From: Piscicola geometra
Taxonomy: Eukaryota; Annelida; Clitellata; Hirudinida; Piscicolidae
Direction: 5' to 3'
DNA length: 64,000 bases
Assembly: GCA_943735955.1 (NCBI GenBank)
Contig: OX030962.1
Coordinates: forward strand, 8,477,462 to 8,541,461
A program made the translations under genes and the position numbers. Numbering within the stretch: position 1 is the first letter of the stretch; each line of letters opens with the position of its first letter. This document shows, in pieces, positions 37,947 through 50,318 of the stretch. The notes under the pieces were generated by a model. It had not been told where the DNA came from. It saw nothing but the letters and a program-made list of their open reading frames with translations, and searched no databases.

Positions 37947-39194
37947 TCATTTCACTCATCTACTATCCTCTATCCACTTTTATTCACCACTCACCATCTT
38001 TCGCCACAATCTTTTCTCAACCTTTCTTTCCCCACTCATCACCATCTCATTACATCTCCTTCCACCCGAAGCAACTTTCTCATTTTCTATTGCTTCATTA
38101 TGCAATAAGATTTGATATTTTTGTTTTTCCAGTGTTTTTTTGCCATTATTGCCGCAGAGAAAAAATAGTAAAAGTTTATTTTATCATTTTATTTTTTTGA
38201 GTATCATGATACTTTTTATCATTATCATGAATCTTTTTATTATTCTTATCATGAGTCTTTTTATTATTCTTATCATGAATCTTTTTATTATTATTATTAT
38301 TATGAATCTTTTTATTATGATTACTCTTATATTTCTTTTTCAATCACGTCTTTATTGCGAATATAACGGAGTAATTCCTTCTAATAAAAGTCTTGTTTTC
38401 CACCTAGAACATAAGAAAAAAAAGAATTTTTTCCCGTTAATGATACAATTTTATTTTATTTTTTATAATTTAATTATTCTTATTATATTATTTATCTTAA
38501 TTCCATTAATAAGCAATTGAGAGTTCAAGGCCGTGATTTTACCTTCATTCTTGCACGTTTAATTCCGCACTGGAAAAACTAAAGATTGGTAAAATAATTA
38601 GGAAAGTTCAAAATGTGAGAATAAGATAATATGTGGTTGACAAAAAGGTTAGGTGGGTGGATAACAGATGAAAAGAGACGTAAGTGAGTGTAAAAAACCA
38701 CTGTGTATGGATGAGTGGATAAATGGGTTGAGGTGGGTTGGAATATGACTAAGTGTATTCAGTACAAATTCAATTTGGTGGCATGAAAATATTAATAATA
38801 ATAATAATTTATAAAATAGGTAGTCTTTTGAGTAAAAAAAGCCTAGGATGTAAGGGTAATTGCAGAACTGGTTAAATAAAATGAAAAAAAAGCCGAATTT
38901 TTCTTTCTTTAAAACAGTTTCCATTTTAATTAAAAACACTAATACTGCCAACAAGTCAACGCCAAATAAAACAAGAAATAAAATATGCGAAAAGCTAAAA
39001 AAAATATCTTTAAATTTTTCTTTTATTTGCACGAGAGAAAAAGGCAGAAAAAAACAAAAAAAAATACTTTTTCATTGCGACGCCAATGTGCATTCAAGAA
39101 CTTAACTCAAAAACTCCCAGAAGGAATCGTGAGGATGAAAAGAAGTTGTGTATTAACTTTATGTTTGCTTTTACTTTTCTATTACTCTTACGAT
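37947..39194. other. Presumed intron
   Basis: TTTATTATTCTTATCATGAA repeats at 38215-38325; no exon seen. Confidence 0.5.
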
Positions 39195-39290
39195 TAATAC
39201 TACTACTACTACAACTGCTGCTACTACTACTACTACAACTACTACTACTACCACAACTACTACCACTACTACTACCACTACTACTACTAG

Positions 39291-39322
<32 letters not shown>

Positions 39323-39407
39323 GTAGTACTAGTACAACTACTACTACCACTACTACCACTACTACTCCCACTACTACTACTACCACTACTACTTCTAGTA
39401 CTAGTAC
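39195..39407 (+). repeat. (ACT)n microsatellite at a splice donor
   Basis: On the minus strand the array starts at the donor of exon 39408-39487 (gtactagtactag). Confidence 0.93.
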
Positions 39408-42400
39408 CTGTTGAAAGATGGAGGTTAGATGCTTCATTTCAACTTCCACAACAAACCAGTCTGCTCCTTGTTCTGCTTTGAAACGTCCTGATGATGATAA
39501 TTATGATGATAATTATGATGATGATGATAATGACGATGATAATGATGAGGATACGATTATATTAACATAAATACTATTTAACATAATTATCCTGAAGACA
39601 AAAACTATAATGAGCACGAGAAAACAATTTCAAGGTGACATAGACAAAAAACACTTTGCCTTCCTTCAATCAGGCCTGAGCACGCACTAAAGAAATACGT
39701 CCTTCTAATTACCAAGTCGCCATGCAACTAGTCATAATTCCTTCGCACATTTTATACTATAAACTATAGTCTATTATACTAGTATAATACTTGTCACTTG
39801 CCGCTTCCTTATTACTCAATTACTGCATAGTGAGGCCAGTCATTAATATCAGTGCTTCGAGCTTTATGCTTTGTCGCGAGACTTGAGTGATAATGATGAT
39901 GATAATGCTAATGATGGTAATAATGATAATGATGATGATCGTGATGAGGGTAATGATGATGATGGTTGTGGTAAGGTAATGCTGTTCGTACTCATGATAA
40001 CAAAATATTTTTTCCCACTCACGTTTATACACTCTCTTACACTATCCTATGTATTAAAATTGTTTCCCTTTTACCATTTAATCTGTTTCTCTCTTTTTAT
40101 CATTGTTCTTTTTTTCCTCTTTCACTTTTACTCTTTCCTTTCTTTCCCCCACTACCTTTTCGTTTCACCCAACCTCGCACCCTTCTCCAGGTCGTGCAGG
40201 GCACAGAAGTTCTTGAGTCCGTGTTTGAAGCTCTCGCTGTTGTACGTCGCTCTTAACAGCCTTCCCTTCTCGTTCCTTGTGTAGTGGTCCTAGTTGATGC
40301 GTTGAGTTTGGAAAATCGGTTAATTTAAAAAGATTGCATACATTTGAAAAAACAGACTTTTGGGTTGTATTTTTGTGGGGTCAACTTCAAAACAAGGAAG
40401 TTTGGTAGTCAAGTTGGTAGTATTGTGGTTTTTTAAAGACTGGCTAGAAGAAAAATGTGAACGTGAAATAAGAAACAATAAAAGTGATTTTACTGAGTGA
40501 TTATTGGAATAATTCGAAGCATTTTAATTTAAAAAAAATAAAGTTTAATGTTTCAATACAAGATTGAGCAAAGAAAGTGCAGACGTGAAATGAATTTAAA
40601 AAACGAAAAAAACTTGATGAAAAGACATTAAAGGAAGTAGTTTCAGACAGAAAATTGAAAAGTTAATGCAAAGGAAAAAAGCTCTTGGGTGAAAGACATT
40701 CCAGAACTAAAAACTATCTCAAGTTAAGACAGAAAGAGATAATGTGATTTGTAAGTTTGGAAAAAATCAAAGATTGTTTCATAAAAAATTTAAGAAAAAA
40801 ACAATTTTCAAGCTTTTGAAATACTTTATTTAAAATGAAATAAAAAGAATTTAAAAGAATTTAATGGCGGGGAGTTTCAAACGACTTTTGGCTATCATAA
40901 AGCTGGTCTTTAAGACTTCAAGGTTGTTGGCTTCATGTGTGCAGCATCGTGATAGATTGTTTCTGTGCAGTTTGAATGTGTGCCTATCTCTCCATGCCTC
41001 TTATTTGCTTGTCGACGTTGCATGTGAAATAAATAGATCAGTCTTTTGAGGTACTGGCAGTAGAAGTTTTGATATTGTAGTTACAGTACAACACAACACA
41101 ACGACGAATATTATTAACGTGGAGTAAACCCAAACGAGCTTCAAGGCCACAGTAGTTTTAGTTTTACTTTGAGTAAAGGACATTTTTATTTTGGTATTAA
41201 TAGTTGTAGAAAAAATTCGGTGTAGTAGTAAGCAAAAAAAAATATTTCTTAATGTAATTTATAAAAGTAAAATATAAAAAAACTGTGAAAAAACTGCAAA
41301 AATAAAATAAAAAAATTCACCAAATTCTTTTATATGAATAAACTTTTTCTCGCCAAGACAAAAATACATTTATAGATGTAGACACGAAAAGGTTTTTAAA
41401 TTATCACATATGAGCATCTGAGATGTCACCCTGTGTGAGACTCTAGCATTTAGAAATTCATAATTAAAACAAAAAGCTGTTTTATTGACCTAAATATGAG
41501 TTTCAAAAATAAACAAGTTATAATTGAGAAATACTAAAAAAAAATTAAATAATTTTTAAATGTACCTAAAATCAATGACCGGTGAGTTGATTAAAACCTA
41601 TTTAATTATTACTTTTCTTTTTCCCATTATATTAATTTTTCTAAAAAATATAGAAAAAAAAAAAAAAATCTAAAATTCTCTCCCATAGTTTCACCTAACA
41701 TAACACTGATATTTTAGTCTCCAAACTATTTTATTATTATTATTATTATTGTTCTATTCTATGCAAATTTATTCAAAAGAATTCTTTTTACAATTTAATA
41801 ATAACAATGATGGGGAGCTTAGTGCAGAGGCTAGAGCGACCATCAACAGACTAGGATTGGCAAGGCACCGCCAGCATTGGCATTATCGTGGCAGACGAGG
41901 CGGAAAACTTGTAAAGGAACGCCAAAGCCGGCACGCTCTTAGAAGCCATGAGCCAGTTGTCCATGAGAAAGTTGATCGGCACAAATGTCAGAAGAGTGGG
42001 CCTTCAGTCGTGCTGGGCCTACTCAACACTAGGTCTCTCCACAATAAGGTGGATGATGTTTTGGAGACCATGAAAGAGTACAAGATAGATGGACTGTTTC
42101 TGGTTGAAACTTGGCATGATCCTGAGTCAGTCTGTATCAGCCGACTGCGGCAGGAGGGCTTGGTAGTGGTCGAAAGATCAAGGCCTAGACTCTCCAATAC
42201 AGTAAACACGCTGCATACAAACCACGGGGGAGTTGCAGTCGTGGCTGACTCTGGATTCCAGGTTGCACCATTGGACACAGAAGTTCAGTCCTCAACTCTT
42301 GAGCATCTTTGTGTCAGAATCACTTCTGGTTCAAGGGCAGTCATTGGTTTAGTTGTTTATCGAACAGGTTATGCTTCTAGCGTGTTCTTCAAGGATTTCA

Positions 42401-45400
42401 ATGAAATCATGAGCACCTTGGCCACATACAGTGAAGAAGTATTAATCCTGGGAGATTTCAACTTCCACCTTGAAAATCCAAGTGATAACGATACTCAGAC
42501 GTTTCAGAATATCCTGAGCTCTCATGGTTTCCAGTCATCAGTCAACCAACCAACCCATAGTCAGGGAGGGTGGCTTGATGTTGTTGCCTCGAGAAAGAGT
42601 CTTGATGTTGACTGCATTGAGGTAGGCTTCTCTGACCACAAACTGTTGGTCTGGAAGTGTCAACTGGCCAAGCCTCCTCCTGTGTACAAAATAACTTCTA
42701 GTAGACGCTGGAAACTCTTGGATAGAACAGAGTTTGCTCAACAGGTTGGATTGTCTCCACTCTCGTCTAGCACTGACCTTGATGTAGATTCAGCTGCTGA
42801 CCTCTACAGCTCCACTTTGATTAGCATTCTCGATAAGTTGATTCCTCTTAAGACTGTTAGAGTACACCAGAGGCCTTCGGACCCTTGGTTTGACCATGAG
42901 TGTCGCGTCTCTAAACGCCTTAAGAGAAGTCTCGAGAGAAGCTACAGTAAGTCAAAAAATGAGCAAGCACGTACTGCCTGGGTCAAGCAGTTAAAAGTTT
43001 ACAAGAGTCTGTGCAGACGCAAGCGAGAGCAATTTTGGAACTTGATGCTTTCTCAGTCCAAAGGGAAGCCAGCTGACACCTGGAAACTCATCAATAGCAT
43101 CGCGGGCAGAAGTAAGACGCCGTCAGTCTCAGGCATCAGTGCTGATGACTATCACGCACACCTCACAGAGAAAGTTGCGTCGGCGAGAAGGTCAATCAAT
43201 GCCCAAGATGACCCAACATTTTCATTCTGCGAGCACGGGCTCAGTTTGAATGGGTTCAGTATAGTCGACGAAGAAGAAGTAGTTAGGGCTATTCAAGGGC
43301 TTCCGAATAAGCAGTGCTCGAATGACCCGGTTCCTACATGGCTGTTGAAGGAGATATCTGGAATAATTGCTCCTTTTTTAGTGAGCTTATTCAACAGGTC
43401 TTTTTCGGCAGGCAGGGTTCCGAAGTCTTTCAAGTCGGCCTACATCACGCCACTGCTCAAGAAGCCAAGCCTTAAACTCACTGAAACTTCGTCGTACAGG
43501 CCTATTTCAAACTTGAGGGTGTTGTCCAAACTCATGGAAAGATTAGTTCTCCACAGAGTAGTCAACTACCTCGCAGAATTTCACCTTTTCCCTCCCTTGC
43601 AGTCAGCCTACCGTCGTCATCATTCGACAGAAACTGCCATAACCAAAGTCTTTTCAGACATCGTTAGGGCAGCAGATGACGGTAAGCTTACATTGTTAGT
43701 TTTGCTTGATCTATCGGCAGCTTTCGATCTGGTAGATCACGCAACACTGCTCCGAAGACTGCACATCTCCTATGGTTTCTCAGACTCTGCGTTAGAATGG
43801 TTTAGGGACTACTTAAATGACAGATGTTTTGACATCCGCTGTAGTGGGACAAAATCGACAATGTCGGTTTCCGCTGTAGGAGTCCCCCAAGGTTCAGTTC
43901 TTGGTCCTTTACTGTTCTCTTTGTACACTGGAGATTTGGAAAGAATAGCAGCTAGACATGAGCTCGCTTTTCATCAGTACGCTGATGACACCCAGATTTA
44001 CGGTCATTGCATTAAAGGTCATCAGGCTGATCTGCAAGCAAGGGTGTCATCATGCATTGATGAAATTGCTGCTTGGATGAGTGCCAATCAACTGAAACTT
44101 AACTCCAGCAAAACTGAAGTTATCTGGCTCTCATTCCGTCGAAACTCTACTCACACTCCCAAAGATCCAGTTCGCATTTGTCAGAACGAGATAATTCCTT
44201 CCGATAGTGTCAGAAACCTAGGAGTCTATTTCGACAAAGATCTCACCATGACGACACACATCAACAAGATGACTCAAACCTGCTTTGCTTCTTTACGCCA
44301 AATACGATCCATAAGATGGTTATTGACCAAGGACTCACTGAGAACATTGGCTTCTGCTTTGGTTCTCAGTCGAATTGACTATGGCAATATCATTTTTACT
44401 GGGTTGCCAATGAAGCAGCTGCAGAAAATTCAGTCTATAATCAACACCACAGCTAGGCTCATAACAGGTGCTAGAAAGTATGATCACATCAGCCCTGTTC
44501 TCAAGGAGCTTCACTGGCTTCGTGTTGAAAATAGAATTGAATACAAAAACATCTTGTTAATGCACAAGTGTCTGTCTAATGAGTGCCCAGATTATTTGTC
44601 GAGTAGCATTGTCATGAGAGCAAGTCTTCCCCAGAGGGAAAGACTCAGGTCTGCTAGGTCAAGAGATGTAGTTCCACAGAGCTACAAACTCAAGTATGCA
44701 GGTGCAAGAAGCTTTTTTGTTGCAGCGCCGACTCTTTGGAATAGTCTTCCCAATAGACTCAAATCCCCGAGCTCGACCGCGACATTCAGCCGTTCCCTGA
44801 AAACGTACTTGTTCGACCGATCACAATAACTTACAAATTTACTGCTAATTTTTCATTAATCAAATTCTTGCTTCCCAACTTCATTCTTTTTTTATATTTA
44901 TACAAATGGTCAATAATAATTGTAAAATAAATAATAATAATAATAATAAATAATAATAATAATAAATAATAATAATAATAATAATAAATAATAATAATAA
45001 TAATATAATATAGATATTTACTTTTTTTTCTTAAATTTATTGTTATTATCATTTAAGTTTCAATCATTAAAAAAAAAAATTTTTTTTTCTATTTAAAAAA
45101 AATAAATAAATAAATAAAAAATAAATAAATAAATAAATAAATAAATATATATATATATATATATGTATATATATGTATATATATATATATGTGTATATAT
45201 ATGTATATATGTGTTTATGTATATGTATGTATATATATATAAATGATCTCATTGTTAAATTTCAATACCTTACTTCTCCTATACTTTCCATTTATTCATC
45301 TATCATTAATATTATTATCAAATTTTCCATAACCAAGTGGTCTTGAAGCCCGTCCGGGTTTACGCCACGTTAATAATATTCGTCGTTGTATTGTATTGTA

Positions 45401-48400
45401 TTGTATTGTAAAATCAACAATTTTTGTAAATTATGGTACTAATTTATAAAGAATAAATGATAGAACGGAAGTAATAAATCAACATTTCGAAAATAATTAC
45501 TGTTTTTTTCTTCATATTTTCCTTTTAGGAATATAGGATAAATCTTAATTTTTTGTAAGGCTTTCAGAAATATTACCAAAACATATTAATGTTTTTCCAA
45601 AATCATTAAAGAAAAAAGCAAAATTAATATTAAAAAAGCATTTCCATTGTAATTATTTATGATATAAAAAATTGTCTTTATCGAAAAATACAAAAAACTA
45701 ATTAGGCGTCATCAATTAACGCTTAATTCTATTAGTCGTCCACCTATTGCTGTGCTCTTCAGATAAAAATTGTCGCAAAAAACATTGTTAATGTTTCAGC
45801 TCATTTAATTAATTTATTTTCAGATCAGATTCTGATAAAGAACCTGCTTCTAGCACCACTTAAGCATGTGTGTGTGTGCGTGCGTGTGTGTTTGTGTTCG
45901 TGTTTGTGTGTGTGTCGCATAGGTGCCTGATTAAATTCTGCACCTTTTTTGATTGGAGGCTTTCTAATTAGGAAGTTGACGAAAAGCCGGTTTTAGCTTA
46001 GGTTAATATTTCTTTATTATTTCATAATAAGATTCAGACTAACAGCATCGCTTACTTTGAAATTAAAAGAAAATAAAATTCATGGAGTAAAGATCTTCTG
46101 ATCTTTCCATTCAATTAAAATTTAATTTCGAGAAAACTTACATAAAATTAACAATAAGTCTTTTCCCGGTTACATATGAAAACACGCAACATAGTGAAGA
46201 AAATTTGATCTCACAAAAAGCAATTAAAAGAAAAAATATTTTTTGAGCGTTTTCACGCCAATAAGCTAGGCAATATTCTGAGTTTAAAAGTTTTAGTTAT
46301 ATTATATTTGATTGATTTTTTTTTCTTATTATTATTTATAATTTATTTACTTCATAATTTTTATGAAGTAACTTTAAAATATTTTCCAAAAATAATTGAA
46401 AGTAAACTAATAACATTCCATTACCGGCTTTTTGAAAGTGAAAATAAGAAAAATGCGAAATTATAGAAAGCTTCCAAAAGCTCAAAAGCTGTTAGTTTAA
46501 TAAGAATAAATACTTTAATGAAGCATACATCAGGTTTTCAATAAAGCTTTGAATAACTATGAAAAAACAAAGACCATTGAAAATTGTGATGTAAAAAATG
46601 TTTACAGATAATTCCTCAAAAGTAATCGAAATTAAAATAATATAAATAGAACTACATAATATTAAAAAACTAAAATACAAGGCGTTAAAAGTTCTGAGAT
46701 TATCGAGTATGAAAGGGAAAAAAAACAAGTCAAAGGTAATTGAACGTTAATGACAATACTAATTTCGAGATTAACCTTAACAAATAAGATAAAATTAATA
46801 ATATAAAGCGGCATATTCTGTTTGATGAATCACCAAGACCTCCCACTTATTAATGACTGGCATTGGGTTCACTTTTAAGCACTAATTAAAGCCATTAATT
46901 TCACTTCCGCACTCTGAATAAATACTGTATGATGTGGGAGTCCTACATTGTAGGAATGATGAGTGGTGGTGGTGGTGGTGGTGATGATGATGATGATGAT
47001 GAGTGGTGGTGATGATGGTGGTGGTGGTGATATTGATGATGATTATGATGAAAATTATGATAGGGGCATGATGATGATGATACTTGGAAGAGAGGGCCAG
47101 AAGAACGATGAAAGTTTGAATGGTGATAATGAAACAATGTTGCTGAGTTCAAGATCATGAGGGTGAAAGTGATGATGAAACAGTAAAGCTAACTATAAAA
47201 TATAATTATATATTAATTTAAAATATATAATTAATTTTAATTATATAATTAATTTAAGTGTTAAAAAAATAAATATTGACAATGGATAACAAATACGACA
47301 AAATAAAGCTGCAAAAGATTTATAGACATATTCTAAAAAATAGATAAAAAAGATAATTTAATGCTTTCAATCCTTTAGAAAATTCAATTAAATCATTATT
47401 TTAATAATGCAAAGTATGTTTAATGTATTTAATATTTATTGTTAAAATATTTAGAAATATTTTGCAATCATATAGAAATATAGTTTTAAATTTTTTACCT
47501 CTAGATAAAATGTTGTTGAAAATATTTTTTTTCTTTTTTTGCTCCAACTTTATCACTTTCATTTTGCTAGTTCATTTAAATAATTTTGCATATCTGAGTC
47601 TCTATAATGCCAAAAAATCCAATTGTTATTGTGATCTCAATCGTGGATGTTTTTGGTTGTGGTAGTACTTTTATTTTGTAATTTTGGTTGTGGAATCTGT
47701 AGTAACTGAAGAATAGTGGTGGTAGTTAGGGTTGTCACAGCGATTTCGAGTAGTGTTAGTGAAAAAAAATATTTAAAAAATGAATATTAAGCTATTTTGT
47801 TTTTTTCACTATTATGAATATTCAAATAAATAACTTTTAATGTTTTTCTAAAATTAAAGTTTTTAAATTAAAGTTTTAAAGCACTTCTCCAGTTTCTCAT
47901 TCAACTTATTTACTTAGAAAACTTTAATTTTCTCAAATTTATATTTTCATGTTTTTTTACTTTTTATCCACTTCATCAACCTTTAAACCTTTCACCTGAC
48001 TACATCTCTTCTCACCAACCATACCACCAAAACAGTCCCCCCCCCCACTCTCAACTTGCCACATAAAATTATAATTATAAGAGTAAGTATCATTCTCTCC
48101 AAAGTTTTCCACTCATCACCATATTTAATTATTATTCACTACCTGGTTAATAAGAGTGAAGCCAACGTCGAGGGTGACGGTGACGTGTTCACTGACGTAC
48201 TTGAGAGAAATGAACAAGTCCACGTGACTGGCTGACCTTTCTGCCGAAAAAGTCCATCTAGGAGGGTGGGAGAAAATTCCTCCATCATAATCTTCATCAT
48301 AATCATCATTACTATCATCACCACCATCACCACCATCATCATCACCATCATCATCACCATCATTATCACCATCATCTTTAACATCATCATGAATAAGGAA

Positions 48401-50318
48401 GGAAAATGAAGTGTGGGTGGGGAAGGGTGAAAAGAGATTGAAGTGGGGTAGATTGGGTAGAAGAGAGTGAGGGGATGATAAATAATGATGGATAGTCCGT
48501 AAAGGGGATTGCAAGAAAGTCGAAGTGTAAAAATGGAAAAATAAGATTTTTTAAAATAGGAAAAGTCTTTAAAATGAAAAATTGTCGGAGATTATCAAAA
48601 TGATAAATTGCTTGAGAGAAAGAAAAAAAAAGAATTTTGTGAAATGAACCTGATGAGTATTTTAAAACCAAGATTAGGAAGAAACGCATTGGTTTAAAAA
48701 AAAGACAATTTACATTTAGATTATACTCTAACTAAAAGCAATGTAAAAATAAAGAAAAAAACATGTTGTAATGAAAATAAGTCTATTGCAAAATATTTTC
48801 ACCCGGTTTTCAAATATATAAAAAAATATTTAATGTTTGTTTGCCTTCTTATTTAATCGGTCACTTTTATTTACTGATTCGAAAGCATGTGGAAAATTCA
48901 ATCATTCATTAACTATTTGCTCATCCCTTCATGCATTCAACGACCTAGCGACCCTAGCATTAATCCATTCATTCATTTATTTGCAACTAGTTTCAGTTTT
49001 AATTGATCAACCCCTCTTTTTCGTTTTTCCATTCATAAATCTCTCATTTATATATCCATTCATCTAGTTGTTTTTTCAATCATTCATCTATTTATCTATT
49101 TTTTCATTCACTTATTCATCCATTTATTCATTCACTAATTCATTTATTCAGTTTTCTATTAATCAATTTCAATAGATTTTTCTACAATTTAGTTTTATTC
49201 TCTTTTCATGAGTTTAAGACCACAACAATGACTATAATGAGCTTGCTTGTGACATGCTTGTTTTTTCCTTATTCTTAGGTTTTGTCTATTTTTCGCTTTT
49301 TTAGGAATATTGTGATTAATCAAAGATTATTTTTTCGAATGATTACAATGTAGTTGGTGATGGAGTGGTGTTAATGAAGTAGTTGGCTCATGCTGTGTGT
49401 TTGGGGGTGATGACAATGGAACGAGGTTGAAATTTATGTATGTATATCGGAGAGGATGGATGATGTTGCTAGATTGGAGATAGCGAAAAATGGATAGATT
49501 AGAGCCAGATGTCTGAATAAATAGATATCGATTTTAAAGCTTTAAAAAACAAAATATTCTTGAGAATTGTATAGAAGAAAAAAAGATTTTGTGAAAGAAA
49601 AATATAATCGCCCATATGGTGCAGTCGTAATGATCTGTGCCTGGTTGAAATAGTTTTTTTAAAAACAAGAACATTATGGTAAAACAGGTGGAGGAAGGAA
49701 GCTCATATCATATAGGGCTCGTTAAGTAGATGGAAAAAAGTTAGTTTGTAAATGTTTTTGATGTTTTTTGTGTTCATGATTGCTGTTTAAACTCAAAGAA
49801 AAAAGCTTAGAAATAAAAAAATTGGATTTTTAAACAATTAAAATCTTAAATATATAACTAAAATGTTTTTATTTAATAAAAGTTTTTCTTTAAGGTGAAT
49901 CACAAAGTCTTTCAAAGAGGATTTGAAGGGACCATTCAATTAATGTAATATTATAACCACTTGATCCCTTAATATCAGGAAACTTTTTTGAAATCGTCAA
50001 AAATTTCTGTTAGAGTTATTTAAATTAAAAATTATTTTTAAAAAGTTAAAAAAATATTTTAGATGTATTTTTATAGACATAAACCTCTTACTAAATTATC
50101 AAACCCATTTGAACCTATTTAAAACTTATTTTAATTCATTTAAATACTTTTAAACACATTCGGCAACCAGACAACCTGTGATTCCCATGGTCAAAGTCGC
50201 TGTGGAATGAATCTTGCAGGGTGTGCGTGTTGAGGAGGGGACCGCAAGGCGTCAGGAAGCTGAAGATGCAAGTGTCTCCGCGGTCATCTAAACGAACCAT
50301 CCGGTGGAGTTTGGCCAT
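39408..50318 (-). CDS. MATH-like domain protein, N-terminal exons
   Basis: Four exons join in phase: 50176-50318 (ATG at 50318), 48143-48257, 40181-40289 and 39408-39487. The translation begins MAKLHRMVRLDDRGDTCIFS, then LQDSFHSDFDHGNHRWTFSA, ERSASHVDLFISLKYVSEHV and TVTLDVGFTLINQ, then SFKHGLKNFCALHDLEKG and ADWFVVEVEMKHLTSIFQQ. The succession WxFS...LFISL...FTLINQ...GxxxFCxLxDL...FVVEVEM follows the strands of a MATH/TRAF-C-like beta-sandwich, which in known proteins binds short peptide motifs of partners. No membrane segment or catalytic motif is visible. Intron 2 (40290-48142) holds an intact LINE on the opposite strand. The 39408 exon ends in phase 0, compatible with the tentative exon at 28886-28922 and then the exons at 22844-27291, so this may be the start of one gene of about 27 kb. 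Domain call is by pattern only. Confidence 0.52.
40290..41079. other. Intron 2 of the MATH-like gene, AT-rich
   Basis: No exon or repeat recognised. Confidence 0.5.
41080..41150 (-). repeat. Dispersed 3'-terminal retroelement repeat
   Basis: The minus strand reads TGGCCTTGAAGCTCG...CACGTTAATAATATTCGTCG with a TGTTG tail; matches 45325-45415 over about 60 bases. Confidence 0.65.
41761..44829 (+). CDS. CR1/L2-superfamily LINE ORF2: endonuclease and reverse transcriptase, intact
   Basis: An uninterrupted frame of about 1022 codons. The apurinic-endonuclease-like domain has NTRSLHNK (about residue 89), LVETWHD (catalytic Glu near 116), GDFNFHLE and FSDHKLLVW (catalytic Asp-His near 291). The reverse transcriptase has SSYRPISNLRVLSKLMERLV, LLDLSAAFDLVDH, VGVPQGSVLGPLLFSLYTGD and YADDTQIYG (near 740). 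The C-terminus LHWLRVENRIEYKNILLMHK...APTLWNSLPNRL...FSRSLKTYLF is typical of the CR1/L2 superfamily. It would nick target DNA and copy its own RNA there. The first 15 or so codons (NNNN) look like flanking AT-rich sequence, and no ORF1 precedes it, so the copy is probably 5'-truncated near 41800. It lies antisense inside the MATH-like gene. Confidence 0.95.
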   Translation: MQIYSKEFFLQFNNNNDGELSAEARATINRLGLARHRQHWHYRGRRGGKLVKERQSRHALRSHEPVVHEKVDRHKCQKSGPSVVLGLLNTRSLHNKVDDVLETMKEYKIDGLFLVETWHDPESVCISRLRQEGLVVVERSRPRLSNTVNTLHTNHGGVAVVADSGFQVAPLDTEVQSSTLEHLCVRITSGSRAVIGLVVYRTGYASSVFFKDFNEIMSTLATYSEEVLILGDFNFHLENPSDNDTQTFQNILSSHGFQSSVNQPTHSQGGWLDVVASRKSLDVDCIEVGFSDHKLLVWKCQLAKPPPVYKITSSRRWKLLDRTEFAQQVGLSPLSSSTDLDVDSAADLYSSTLISILDKLIPLKTVRVHQRPSDPWFDHECRVSKRLKRSLERSYSKSKNEQARTAWVKQLKVYKSLCRRKREQFWNLMLSQSKGKPADTWKLINSIAGRSKTPSVSGISADDYHAHLTEKVASARRSINAQDDPTFSFCEHGLSLNGFSIVDEEEVVRAIQGLPNKQCSNDPVPTWLLKEISGIIAPFLVSLFNRSFSAGRVPKSFKSAYITPLLKKPSLKLTETSSYRPISNLRVLSKLMERLVLHRVVNYLAEFHLFPPLQSAYRRHHSTETAITKVFSDIVRAADDGKLTLLVLLDLSAAFDLVDHATLLRRLHISYGFSDSALEWFRDYLNDRCFDIRCSGTKSTMSVSAVGVPQGSVLGPLLFSLYTGDLERIAARHELAFHQYADDTQIYGHCIKGHQADLQARVSSCIDEIAAWMSANQLKLNSSKTEVIWLSFRRNSTHTPKDPVRICQNEIIPSDSVRNLGVYFDKDLTMTTHINKMTQTCFASLRQIRSIRWLLTKDSLRTLASALVLSRIDYGNIIFTGLPMKQLQKIQSIINTTARLITGARKYDHISPVLKELHWLRVENRIEYKNILLMHKCLSNECPDYLSSSIVMRASLPQRERLRSARSRDVVPQSYKLKYAGARSFFVAAPTLWNSLPNRLKSPSSTATFSRSLKTYLFDRSQ
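44925..45240 (+). repeat. (AATA)n/(AAT)n tail followed by (TA)n tracts
   Basis: AATAAT-type array right after the LINE ORF, likely its 3' tail (44925-45010), then AAATAAATA and TATATATG tracts (45095-45240). Confidence 0.85.
45325..45415 (+). repeat. Dispersed 3'-terminal retroelement repeat with (TATTG)n tail
   Basis: TCTTGAAGCCCGTCCGGGTT, then ACGCCACGTTAATAATATTC, ending in five TATTG units. Matches 41080-41150 (opposite strand) and part of 5605-5662. Confidence 0.7.
45416..48142. other. Intron 2 of the MATH-like gene, AT-rich
   Basis: GT-rich tract at 45867-45915 and GGT/GAT-rich tract at 46955-47080. No exon seen. Confidence 0.5.
48285..48390 (+). repeat. (ATC)n/(ACC)n simple repeat
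   Basis: Lies 28 bases upstream (on the minus strand) of the acceptor of exon 48143-48257. Confidence 0.85.
48391..50175. other. Intron 1 of the MATH-like gene, AT-rich
   Basis: CATTCATT/CCATTTATT-type imperfect repeats at 48895-49160. A tRNA-A-box-like string at 49618-49628 is discussed among the rejected items. Confidence 0.5.

Noticed and set aside
49611..49656. tRNA gene or SINE head (TGGTGCAGTCG fits an A box)
   Set aside because: The B-box-like GGTTGAAAT is only 14 bases further, too close for a tRNA, and lacks the central C; no cloverleaf can be drawn. A similar string at 31421-31440 is even shorter.
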